Assembly: GCA_015228995.1 (NCBI GenBank)
Contig: JADGCM010000034.1
Location: forward strand, 1 to 13,970
DNA from: Magnetococcales bacterium
GTDB lineage: Bacteria > Pseudomonadota > Magnetococcia > Magnetococcales > JADGCH01
Length of the DNA: 13,970 bases
Direction of reading: 5' to 3'
Shown here piece after piece: positions 1 through 6,828 of this stretch. The notes under the pieces are model-generated. The model ran no database searches. It was not told the DNA's origin and saw only the letters and a list, made by a program, of their open reading frames with translations. Position 1 is the first letter of the stretch. Every line of letters begins with the position of its first letter. Position numbers and translations under genes: made by a program.

Positions 1-373
1 CTGATGCGCATTTTCAAATTGCCATTTTTCAGCATTTTCGGAGTGCCGCTGACATCATACAAAAAGATTACATATTGGTATCAGTACGGCATCAAGCGTG
101 CCACCTGCTAGACAGGATTAGTTCTGTCACCGGTAATCAGCAGATATCGCAACGGACCGATCCATATATTTCAATTATTTATCAAATACAATCAATAGAT
201 TATATTTGATAATGGCCGCTGTCTCTCTTGTATAATTAAATTTAATAGCCTCATAATTTTAATGAAATTTAGTTTATTTTATTTATTGGATCTTTTTACA
301 AGTTTCAAAACAAGAAACGTATGGTAGCATGACACAAAGTCATTCAAATTTATTTTGAAACAGGAGGTCGTCC
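1..373. other. AT-rich intergenic region upstream of the response regulator gene
   Basis: No convincing gene is complete here. A short - strand frame opens with ATG at 35-33 (MLKNGNLKMRI) and runs off the left end; it could be the start of a gene served by the sigma-54 candidate at 89-103, but it has no clear ribosome binding site. Positions about 160-360 are strongly AT-rich. A TATAAT hexamer at 231-236, with TTGATA at 206-211 (19-nt spacer, longer than ideal), is a weak sigma-70 candidate for the + strand gene. The ribosome binding site AGGAGG at 362-367 lies 6 nt before the ATG at 374. Confidence 0.5.
89..103 (-). promoter_or_regulatory. Candidate sigma-54 (-24/-12) promoter reading leftwards
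   Basis: Read on the - strand this is TGGCACGCTTGATGC. It keeps the invariant GG (-24) and GC (-12) with exactly 10 nt between them and differs from the consensus TGGCACG-N4-TTGC only at the first T of the -12 element. Transcription would start near position 77 and leave the window on the left. The adjacent + strand gene encodes a sigma-54 activator, which makes a regulated divergent promoter plausible. The match is seen in the sequence; activity is inferred. Confidence 0.5.
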
Positions 374-2122
374 ATGAGCGCCAATATACTGGTTGTCGAT
401 GATGATTGTTCCACGTCGGAGATGGTTGTGCATGTCATGTCCAGACCCGGCTATGACATCACCGCAGCCGATTCTCTGCAACAGGCCATGGAGGCGCTGC
501 AACAGCGGAACTATGACCTGGTTATTTCCGATCTGCTGTTGCCGGATGGCTCCGGACTGCAACTACTGACCGAGGTCAGAAAAAATCATCCCCGCACCCA
601 TACCATTCTTCTGACCGGATTTCCCGATGTCGCAACGGTGCAATCAGCCCTGCGGGCAGGCGCTTTTGACTACCTGATCAAACCGGTCATACCCTCCAAA
701 CTGGCCCACATAGCTGATCTGGCCATGGAGCACAGACGTTTTGAACAGGAACGCGAGATGTTAAGGAACCGCCTGGAAGCTGTTTTTCAGGGCGTAGATG
801 ATGCCATCATTGCCCTGGATCATACTTGGTGCATCATCCAGATCAATCATGCGGCCGCTCAATTACTCCGTTTGTCACCATCGTCTATCAACCAACCCTT
901 GCAGGATCAGGTCGCCTGGATATTCCCCATGCTGGAACCGCTGCTGCAACAAGCGCGGCAGCGTGGCGAGGGCAACCGTACGGTGCGCAGGATTGTTATG
1001 GATGACGATGGCAAGGAGAAAATTCTGAGCTGCACCGCATCACTCTTTCACGATCCGCTCCACAACAGCTATGGTGTGATCCTGATCGTGCGAGATGAAA
1101 GCCGGTTGGCGATGCTGGAACGGGAAACCAAAACTAGGCAGGGTTGGCATGGATTGGTGGGATCCAGTCAGCCTATGCAGGAGATCTACACACTGATCGA
1201 ACAGTTGGCGGAGTTTAATTCGACCGTCCTGATCACCGGAGAAACCGGTACCGGTAAGGAGCTAGTGGCCCGCTCACTACACACCACCAGCACCCGACAT
1301 CACCGCTCTTTTGTGGCCGTCAATTGTGGTGCTTTGCCTGACGGGCTGTTGGAAAGTGAGTTGTTTGGTCATGTACGGGGAGCTTTCACCAATGCCATTC
1401 GCGACAAACCAGGCCGGTTCAAACTGGCCGATGGCGGCACCATCTTCCTGGATGAGATTGGCGACCTCTCCCTGGCCATGCAGGTGAGGCTGCTGCGAGT
1501 ATTGCAGGAACAGGTCTTTGAAGCCGTCGGCGATAATCGCCCCATCCACGTCGATGTGAGGGTGGTGACCGCCACGCATCAAAACCTGTTAAAATTGGTC
1601 CACGACGGACTTTTTCGCGAAGATTTATACTATCGGATTAAAGTGGTGGAGGTTCATCTGCCGCCGTTACGGGAACACAGAACCGATCTGCCGATGCTGG
1701 TCGATCACTTTCTGACCAGATTTAATACCCGCATGAACCGTTCTGTCAAAGGGGTAAGTGGTGAGGTGATGGCCGCTTTGATGGAATATGACTGGCCGGG
1801 CAATATACGGGAGCTGGAGCACACACTGGAACATGCCATGGTTGTGGCGCAGAAGCCCCTCCTGATCTTGCTGGATCTGCCCAACGATTTCCGGGTACGC
1901 GCAGCAGCAGCCCGTCCCACATTGGGACAGAGTGTTGCAACCCCTACTGCCGATCATCGTGGACGTCCCCTGCGGAGCGGCCATCCTGCCGGTACCGGGC
2001 CGGACCGTGAGGCCATTTTAGCTGCTTTGGAAGCATCGCGTTGGCAGATACAAGCCACTGCTACCGAGTTAGGGATTAGTCGCAGCACCTTATGGCGACG
2101 GATGAAAAGCATGGGACTGTAG
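374..2122 (+). CDS. Sigma-54-dependent response regulator (NtrC family: REC-PAS-AAA+-HTH_8)
   Basis: 582-residue transcription activator that would use ATP hydrolysis to open sigma-54 RNA polymerase promoters after phosphorylation by a sensor kinase. Residues 1-118 form a receiver domain with acidic pocket D10/D11, phospho-acceptor D53, T81 and K103. Residues about 135-240 look like a PAS domain, an extra module compared with plain NtrC. The AAA+ domain (about 262-500) has Walker A GETGTGKE (289-296), Walker B IFLDEIGD (357-364), an arginine-finger region around FREDLYYR (414-421) and WPGNIREL (474-481). A low-complexity linker (about 508-543) leads to a Fis-type helix-turn-helix (545-580). 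The sigma-54-contacting loop reads GAFTNA (336-341) instead of GAFTGA. AGGAGG 6 nt upstream supports the ATG. No histidine kinase is in the window, so the partner is unknown. A sigma-54 promoter candidate lies upstream on the other strand. Confidence 0.93.
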   Translation: MSANILVVDDDCSTSEMVVHVMSRPGYDITAADSLQQAMEALQQRNYDLVISDLLLPDGSGLQLLTEVRKNHPRTHTILLTGFPDVATVQSALRAGAFDYLIKPVIPSKLAHIADLAMEHRRFEQEREMLRNRLEAVFQGVDDAIIALDHTWCIIQINHAAAQLLRLSPSSINQPLQDQVAWIFPMLEPLLQQARQRGEGNRTVRRIVMDDDGKEKILSCTASLFHDPLHNSYGVILIVRDESRLAMLERETKTRQGWHGLVGSSQPMQEIYTLIEQLAEFNSTVLITGETGTGKELVARSLHTTSTRHHRSFVAVNCGALPDGLLESELFGHVRGAFTNAIRDKPGRFKLADGGTIFLDEIGDLSLAMQVRLLRVLQEQVFEAVGDNRPIHVDVRVVTATHQNLLKLVHDGLFREDLYYRIKVVEVHLPPLREHRTDLPMLVDHFLTRFNTRMNRSVKGVSGEVMAALMEYDWPGNIRELEHTLEHAMVVAQKPLLILLDLPNDFRVRAAAARPTLGQSVATPTADHRGRPLRSGHPAGTGPDREAILAALEASRWQIQATATELGISRSTLWRRMKSMGL

Positions 2123-2180
2123 TGGTACCACTGGCGGCATTATTACCCTCACTATTACCCCCACTAAAGGGTAATTACCC
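2121..2180. repeat. Cluster of palindromes and ATTACCC repeats between convergent genes
   Basis: The gap between the response regulator stop (2122) and the fic remnant stop (2175) contains two perfect 12-bp palindromes: AGTGGTACCACT at 2121-2132 and GGGTAATTACCC at 2169-2180. ATTACCC occurs three times (2142-2148, 2154-2160, 2174-2180) and once inverted (GGGTAAT, 2169-2175), so a hairpin of 7 bp with an 8-nt loop can form at 2154-2175. There is no T-run, so this is not a classical intrinsic terminator, although a two-way transcription stop or a protein site is possible. Confidence 0.5.
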
Positions 2181-2886
2181 CCTCTTCTGCCACTGTGCCG
2201 CTGGACCACGACCATGGCATACCACCACGCCAGCAGTCTGTTGTTCACGTAAGACGTGGCGTATCATGTCGCGGCTAATGTCTGGGCAGTTCCTCTCAAT
2301 CTCGTTGATGGTGAAACCACGGTCGGACTCGGCGCCAAGACGCGTTATGCTGGCCAACACTCGGGCACGTTTTGAACCACGTGGTGCCTTTATGTCGCCT
2401 ACCCGCTCGCTGAACTCCTGATAAGCTGTTTTCATGATCGACAATACGTAGTTCAGGTAAGGCCAAGGATCGTGCTGCCCTTGGTGCCACCCTGGTGAGC
2501 TTTGCTCTAACGTTGTGTAGTAACGATCTTTGTTCTGTTCGACCAGACGCTCCAAACTGACGTAGCAACCCACTTCGTAACCGAGTTGGTAACTTTGCAG
2601 CAGCCAAAGCAGACGGGATACGCGACCATTACCATCACGAAAAGGGTGAATGCAGAGAAAGTCCAGGTTGAATGCTGCCAGTGTGAGCAATGGCGGAGGA
2701 GACGCTGCTTTCAATCAACGCATGTTCGCGTAACGCATTCAACCGTTGGGGGGCTTGATGCGTGTACATCTCTTGCCTACCGCGGTATTCGCCCAGCTCG
2801 GAAAGATACCAAACGGTAGACAGGGGGATAGACAGCGATTGGGTGGTCAGAAGACGCAGCGTGGTTAGCGTCAGAGTGTTACTCAC
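2175..2886 (-). pseudogene. Fic-family protein, broken by an internal deletion with frameshift
   Basis: Remnant of a Fic (usually AMP-transferase) protein of the ~370-residue type with a C-terminal winged helix. The first piece (from GTG 2886 to about 2697) carries the Fic_N signature LSELGEYRGRQEMY and ends at ALIESSVSS. The second piece, in another frame (about 2693 to 2175), resumes at PLLTLAAFNLDF and has the active-site motif HPFRDGNGRVSR (2648-2613) and a complete C-terminal region. Relatives, as I recall them, have roughly 110 residues between these points; here they are missing and the two halves are out of frame at about 2691-2700. The lost part begins just where the autoinhibitory SSNRIEG motif would continue. 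The GTG overlaps the yjbQ stop (GGTGAGTAA), the mark of a former coupled operon. The C-terminal piece could be translated from a TTG at 2714, but it would lack half the fold. Confidence 0.85.
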
Positions 2887-3301
2887 CAATAATTTTGACC
2901 AATACCCGTTTTTGACGACGACCATCGAACTCGCCGTAAAAAATCTGCTCCCAGGTGCCAAAGTCTAACTTACCGTTGGTCACCGCTACCACCACCTCGC
3001 GGCCCATGATTTGCCGTTTCATATGGGCATCGGCATTATCCTCACCGGTGTCGTTGTGGCGGTATTGGTGGACGGGGGCGTGTGGCGCCAAACGTTCCAA
3101 CCATTGCCCATAGTCGTGATGTAAACCGCGCTCGTTATCGTTAATAAAGACTGACGAGGTAATGTGCATTGAGTTGCACAACAATAACCCGTCACGGATA
3201 CCGCTTTCGCGCAAGCAGGCCTCCACCTGGGGGGTAATGTTAAAAAACCCCATCCGTTCGGGCAACTGCATTAACAACTCTTTGCGATAGCTTTTCATCA
3301 T
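2879..3301 (-). CDS. yjbQ: YjbQ / UPF0047 family protein (secondary thiamine-phosphate synthase-like)
   Basis: 140-residue soluble protein of the YjbQ family. Family members form small trimeric beta-rich folds; the E. coli member has weak thiamine-phosphate synthase activity, and the physiological role is unsettled. Family landmarks are visible: LCNSMHITSSVFINDNE, then RHNDTGEDNADAHMKRQIMG with conserved Asp, Asn and His, then NGKLDFGTWEQIFYGEFDG near the C-terminus. Length is normal and the frame is intact. ATG at 3301-3299 is chosen over the TTG at 3307 because AAAGG sits 6 nt upstream; the next codon is also ATG. It follows the DUF3750 gene by 26 nt and overlaps the start of the fic remnant, so all three were probably one transcript. 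Confidence 0.88.
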   Translation of the reverse strand: MMKSYRKELLMQLPERMGFFNITPQVEACLRESGIRDGLLLCNSMHITSSVFINDNERGLHHDYGQWLERLAPHAPVHQYRHNDTGEDNADAHMKRQIMGREVVVAVTNGKLDFGTWEQIFYGEFDGRRQKRVLVKIIGE

Positions 3302-3327
3302 GTTCAACCTTTATCAACTGTCATGGA

Positions 3328-3897
3328 TCATTCCTGATAACCGCTACCAATGGCTGACCAAGGTAATTGCAGGTCTAATTCGGGCACCTGCTTGGCCACC
3401 CAGGCGGTAAAAGTATTGCTATTCGGCCCCGGAAAAGCGTGATAAGTGTCCGGCCACGGGTAAGAACGTGCTGCCTGATCGACCGCCTGGACCAACCGAT
3501 CCACTCCCTCGCCACGATGTTCACGTAGCAGCTGGGGAGGTTCGCCGTACCAGAAGCGATCCGGCAAATCTTGTTCAATGCGTATCGCCGGCAGCCCCCG
3601 CCGTTGCCGCCAACCGATAACCTCGTAAACGGTATAACTGGGCTCATGGCTCCGTTTGGTAGCGATCCAGGTGTGAATGGCCAACCAGCCACGCCATCCC
3701 CAAGCCTTGGCCCCATATACCAGCACCACCGCTTCCGGCGTCACCGCTGGATCGGGTGCTATCCCAGCTGAGGCACGACTGGCGGTGCGCCAATCCGGGC
3801 CAGCGCTGCAACCTAGCAACAACAAACATAACACCAAACCCAGCCATAAGGGGCCGCTGCCCTGTTCACCGTTTCGGCCACTTTGTGCAGCCCTCAC
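3328..3897 (-). CDS. DUF3750 family lipoprotein
   Basis: About 189 residues. The body matches the DUF3750 family as I know it: VLVYGAKAWGWRGWLAIHTWIATK, YTVYEVIGWR, PDRFWYGEPPQLL, a Tyr-Pro segment, and the conserved FPGPNSNTFTAWVAKQVPEL near the C-terminus. The function of the family is unknown; the paired His/Trp and PGPNSNTF motifs suggest an envelope enzyme but this is inference. The N-terminus has a hydrophobic stretch ending in the lipobox LLLLGC, so it is probably an outer- or inner-membrane lipoprotein. The start is uncertain: GTG at 3897-3895, preceded by AAAGGGG, gives a 29-residue leader. An in-frame ATG at 3954 also exists, but lies in the dispersed palindromic repeat and would add a Gly/Arg-rich tail unlike a signal peptide. 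First of a probable operon with yjbQ and fic. Confidence 0.82.
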   Translation of the reverse strand: MRAAQSGRNGEQGSGPLWLGLVLCLLLLGCSAGPDWRTASRASAGIAPDPAVTPEAVVLVYGAKAWGWRGWLAIHTWIATKRSHEPSYTVYEVIGWRQRRGLPAIRIEQDLPDRFWYGEPPQLLREHRGEGVDRLVQAVDQAARSYPWPDTYHAFPGPNSNTFTAWVAKQVPELDLQLPWSAIGSGYQE

Positions 3898-3918
3898 CCT
3901 AAATCCCCTTTCATGAAA

Positions 3919-3987
3919 CCTCACCCCCAACCCCTCTCCTCTCCCCCTCGCCATTCATGGAGAGGGGGACATTAAGGGGGTGAGGTC
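3919..3987. repeat. Dispersed GC-rich palindromic repeat, copy A
   Basis: C/T-rich left arm (CCTCACCCCCAACCCCTCTCC), inner stem CCCCCTC..GAGGGGG around the ATTCATGG loop, then a G-rich right arm ending GGGGGTGAGG. The layout and much of the sequence recur at 6144-6221. It lies between the stop of the PilX-like gene (4009) and the start of the DUF3750 gene, and could fold into a strong RNA hairpin that separates the two. It resembles the short non-coding palindromic repeats scattered between genes of many proteobacteria; no transposase is present. Confidence 0.75.
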
Positions 3988-4008
3988 TGCAGAGGCCGCT
4001 GCCCAGTA

Positions 4009-5598
4009 TCAATTGAAATTCTCCCGCCATTGTCCGCGTGACATGTTCAGGGGGGCTACCTGGCTGCCATTGTCCATCTTTCTTTTGACGGCCATGATCG
4101 CAGAATCTCCCCCCGAAACCGTCGGATCCACATAAGTCACTGCAATGGGGTTGATGATCGAGAGTGTGCCTTGGGTCAGGAGACCCCCATTAAGGGTATA
4201 AGAACCGGACGAGATCAGGGCATTGGTATTGGCTTGTCCCAAAATAACGCCATTGATCTTGATCGGGTCGGTCCATCTGAGCTGATAAGTATCGTCGAAC
4301 CAGGGTGGCATCATTGGTACGGGGCAGGTACCGACCCCACCCTGGCACAGGTAGTCACAGTTACCGCTGCTGCAATTACTGCTGCCGTTGGGTAAGCAAG
4401 TACCGGTTCCTCCCACACAGGTCAGAGCGGTGCAGCTACCGGTGCAGGTACCGGTGTAATTGCCATAATACCATAAGGTAAAGCGGCTGGGCTTGGGGGT
4501 AGTGGCACTGTAATTGATCTCCGTATCGTCTTGAACATACGAATAACGAATGTGCAGATTGACAGAATAAGCATCACTGTAGCCGGAAGCGATATTAAAC
4601 TTGGGCGTCTTTTTACCAGATTTAACCCACAACGACTCAATAAAATAATCCCCGGGGGCCATGGTGATGGTGGCGTTGGAGCCACCGATATTCAGTTGTT
4701 GGATGTTGAATTGTAGCGGTGCCGGACAGCTACCCGTACCACCGATGCAGGTCCTGGTTGGATCACAATAACCGGTACAAGTCGGGACGGGAGGTGTTCC
4801 GGCAAATGTTAGTGTCTTAGAGCTTCCATTAAAATTAATTATACCATAGTTTTTTGTAGTACTGTCATTGACGGTAAGATTAGAACTTGTCGTAGTCGTA
4901 CTCACCCAGCGTGATGGAAAATTAGCCTGCAGCTTGGCAAAATCGGCAAAGGCTGGGAAGGCTGGAAAGGTGTAGTTGGCGTCAATGTTGATGGCATTCT
5001 CATCAACAGCATTACAACCGGGTGTGGTGGCCCCACAATCCTCATTGGTATCACGCGTTTTATTGCGAGTGTTGATCTTGATGTAGGAACTCGCAACCGA
5101 TGATAAACTATTAACAGCGGAGTAGATAGGGGCATAACTGGAGGTACATCGCACCTCTCGCCACAACAGGTTGCGTTGTCCACGCGGACTAGCCAGGGAT
5201 GGAAAGTAGCCACTGCTGCTCAGCGTCAGGGTGGGTCGTACCGTCGTGGTACCAGCAACGTAGGTAATGGTGGCGGCATACTCGCCACGTCCTACAGCAG
5301 TGGTGGCGCCGATGGGGAGGTTGTTGCTGGACTTGTGACCACACGCCTCACGGGCAATACCCACAGTAGCAGAGCTGGCAGCGTTGCGGCCAGATTGGGC
5401 CAACCTGAACCGGGCAGCCTCCAGACCCGACTCAGCCAAAAACAACGCTTCCATACCCGCTTGGTTGTTGCGGGTGGTCACCGCCGAATTGGCCATGATG
5501 TTGGCCAGCGCCGAGGCTAGGGCACTACCGATGACAATCAGGGTGATGGTGATCATCAGGGCTGAGCCCCGTTGTTTCGGGCTGCCGGCATTGTTCAT
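4009..5598 (-). CDS. PilX-like type IV pilus assembly protein with Cys-rich inserts
   Basis: 529 residues from the ATG at 5598. The N-terminus looks like a PilX-type prepilin: short polar leader MNNAGSPKQRG, then one hydrophobic helix (SALMITITLIVIGSALASALA) and the typical continuation GMEALFLAESGLEAARFRL. Cleavage after QRG is likely; glutamate 5 of major pilins is absent, as in many PilX proteins. The rest is a large Thr/Ser/Asn-rich beta-type ectodomain. Two inserts (about residues 274-291 and 385-425) are dense in Cys and repeat CxGGxGxC three times (CIGGTGSC, CVGGTGTC, CQGGVGTC). No other pil genes are nearby. Start is uncertain: an in-frame ATG at 5751 overlaps the msrB stop as ATGA, which argues for coupling, but would give a 62-residue leader; I prefer 5598 on protein grounds, although no good ribosome binding site is seen there. 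Confidence 0.78.
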   Translation of the reverse strand: MNNAGSPKQRGSALMITITLIVIGSALASALANIMANSAVTTRNNQAGMEALFLAESGLEAARFRLAQSGRNAASSATVGIAREACGHKSSNNLPIGATTAVGRGEYAATITYVAGTTTVRPTLTLSSSGYFPSLASPRGQRNLLWREVRCTSSYAPIYSAVNSLSSVASSYIKINTRNKTRDTNEDCGATTPGCNAVDENAINIDANYTFPAFPAFADFAKLQANFPSRWVSTTTTSSNLTVNDSTTKNYGIINFNGSSKTLTFAGTPPVPTCTGYCDPTRTCIGGTGSCPAPLQFNIQQLNIGGSNATITMAPGDYFIESLWVKSGKKTPKFNIASGYSDAYSVNLHIRYSYVQDDTEINYSATTPKPSRFTLWYYGNYTGTCTGSCTALTCVGGTGTCLPNGSSNCSSGNCDYLCQGGVGTCPVPMMPPWFDDTYQLRWTDPIKINGVILGQANTNALISSGSYTLNGGLLTQGTLSIINPIAVTYVDPTVSGGDSAIMAVKRKMDNGSQVAPLNMSRGQWRENFN

Positions 5599-5672
5599 TG
5601 TTTCGGCCAACCGTGTTGCGGTAAGAAGATTCGGAATAGGCGAATTGACGTCTCCTCCGGGTGCTCCTGTCT

Positions 5673-5691
5673 CCTGGGGCATCGCCCCAGG
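5673..5691. other. 8-bp stem hairpin between msrB and the PilX-like gene
   Basis: CCTGGGGC-ATC-GCCCCAGG is a perfect inverted repeat with a 3-nt loop, so it can form a stable RNA hairpin on either strand. It lies in the ~150 bp between the msrB stop and the preferred start of the PilX-like gene. No U-run follows on the - strand, so it may be an attenuator or mRNA-stability element rather than a terminator. If translation starts at 5751 instead, it lies inside the coding sequence. Confidence 0.5.
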
Positions 5692-5747
5692 GATAAAGGA
5701 CTGGCCGAAACGGTAAATAACGCCCATGCTACCATCGAATTTCATTG

Positions 5748-6137
5748 TCATACGGGAGTTGGTTCTGTATCTGGTACGAAACGCAGTGCCAAGCCGTTGT
5801 TGCAATAGCGTTGTCCGGTAGGGGCCGGGCCATCATCAAAAAGATGACCCTGATGGCCGCCACACTGGGCGCAATGATATTCGGTGCGTATCATGCCATG
5901 CTTATGGTCGGGCTGAGTGGCAATATGGCCCGCCACAGCCGCGAAAAAGCTGGGCCAACCGGTACCGCTATTATACTTCATGGTAGAATGGAACAGTTCG
6001 AGCCCACAACCGGCACACAGGTAGCGACCAAGACGCTTTTCCGCGTTTAACGGACTGGTAAACGGTGCTTCCGTTCCCTGCTGCCGCAGGATGTGGCGTT
6101 GATCTTCGGTTAAGGCACACGATGGCTGATCACTCAT
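5748..6137 (-). CDS. msrB: Peptide-methionine (R)-S-oxide reductase MsrB
   Basis: 129 residues from ATG 6137. Reduces the R epimer of protein methionine sulfoxide, using thioredoxin-type reductant; the absence of a signal peptide implies a cytoplasmic enzyme. Counting from this start, the zinc site is complete (CAGC at residues 41-44 and CAQC at 89-92), and the catalytic cysteine is in GQRYCNNG (C112). GTGWPSF and GHLFDDGP are the other family blocks. The usual RYCxNS motif reads RYCNNG here, a mild variation. The ATG lies inside the last codons of msrA (ATGAGTGA, 8-nt overlap), indicating translational coupling. The purine-rich GAGGGG 8 nt upstream belongs to the dispersed repeat. A GTG at 6146 is a less likely start. 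Confidence 0.95.
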   Translation of the reverse strand: MSDQPSCALTEDQRHILRQQGTEAPFTSPLNAEKRLGRYLCAGCGLELFHSTMKYNSGTGWPSFFAAVAGHIATQPDHKHGMIRTEYHCAQCGGHQGHLFDDGPAPTGQRYCNNGLALRFVPDTEPTPV

Positions 6138-6795
6138 ATTTCGCACCCCTCATCCTTCCCTCTCCTACTACATGCTCCCCCTCTCCACCTGTGGGAGAGG
6201 GGGTCGGGGGGTGAGGGGGTCCTGAAGGCTGTCCCGCCCTAAATGGGAGGCTCCAAAGCTGTTGCAAACGCTGTTTACGACCAGAGGCTTGGTGATAGAG
6301 CTGGTAGCGCAGCGGGTTTTTCTGGTGATAATCTTGGTGATACGCCTCGGCAGGCCAAAATTGTTCTAAAGGCACGATTTGGGTGACAATCGGTGCGGCG
6401 ATCTGTTGTTGCGCCGTCAACCGCGATGCCTCGGCCAGTTGTCGCTGGTGATCATCATGCCAGAAGATGGCGGTGCGATACTGGCTACCTTTATCGCAAA
6501 ATTGTTGATCAACAGTGGTGGGGTCGATATTGCGCCAATAGCGCTCCAGCAGCTCGGTATAAGAAACGAGGTTGGGATCAAAGGTCACCTGCACCACCTC
6601 GGTATGGCCAGTATGGCCTGAACAGACTTGCTCGTAGCTGGGTGAGGCAACATGACCACCGGCGTAACCAGAGACGGTTTTTAACACCCCATGGACACCG
6701 TCAAAACAAGCAGCAACACACCAAAAACAGCCTCCGGCAAAAGTAGCTTGTTCCGAAACGGCCTGGCTTGGTGGCATGGATTGGCTGGACTGCAT
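6130..6795 (-). CDS. msrA: Peptide-methionine (S)-S-oxide reductase MsrA with repeat-encoded C-terminal tail
   Basis: 221 residues. Reduces the S epimer of protein methionine sulfoxide, complementing MsrB. The catalytic motif GCFWC is at residues 22-26 (nucleophile C23), followed by VSGYAGG, HTEVVQVTFDP, the DQQFCDKGSQYRTAIF block and EAYHQDYHQKNP near the normal end. Residues about 191-221 are not MsrA-like: they are low-complexity PPHPPTPSPTGGEGE sequence encoded by the palindromic repeat at 6144-6221. The tail therefore looks acquired, but leaves the enzyme core whole. A strong ribosome binding site (GAGAGGAGG) lies about 11 nt before the ATG. The gene starts 33 nt after yaaA and overlaps msrB. 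Confidence 0.95.
   Translation of the reverse strand: MQSSQSMPPSQAVSEQATFAGGCFWCVAACFDGVHGVLKTVSGYAGGHVASPSYEQVCSGHTGHTEVVQVTFDPNLVSYTELLERYWRNIDPTTVDQQFCDKGSQYRTAIFWHDDHQRQLAEASRLTAQQQIAAPIVTQIVPLEQFWPAEAYHQDYHQKNPLRYQLYHQASGRKQRLQQLWSLPFRAGQPSGPPHPPTPSPTGGEGEHVVGEGRMRGAKYE
6144..6221. repeat. Dispersed GC-rich palindromic repeat, copy B, inside the 3' end of msrA
   Basis: Same plan as copy A (3919-3987): CACCCCTCATCC / CCCTCTCC left arm, core CCCCCTCTCCA-cctg-TGGGAGAGGGGG, then GGGGGGTGAGGGGG. Unlike copy A it lies in coding sequence: it is read through by msrA, and its end carries the putative ribosome binding site of msrB. The long stem in the mRNA could also influence stability or coupling between the two genes. 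Confidence 0.75.
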
Positions 6796-6828
6796 GGTTT
6801 ATGGGCCTCCTCTCAACCCAATCATCGA

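Noticed and set aside
76..90. + strand TTGGTATCAGTACGGC as a sigma-54 promoter for the response regulator gene
   Set aside because: GG-N10-GC spacing is met, but the other consensus bases fit poorly and it lies almost 300 bp from the start codon.
1667..1984. - strand open frames opposite the response regulator
   Set aside because: They are antisense to the AAA+ domain, whose motifs are unmistakable on the + strand.
5384..5716. + strand open frames opposite the PilX-like N-terminus
   Set aside because: The - strand frame encodes a clear PilX-type N-terminal helix; the + frames have no family features.
3919..6221. The two palindromic repeats as ends of a composite mobile element
   Set aside because: No transposase or integrase lies between them, the genes in between are ordinary housekeeping genes, and no target-site duplication is evident.
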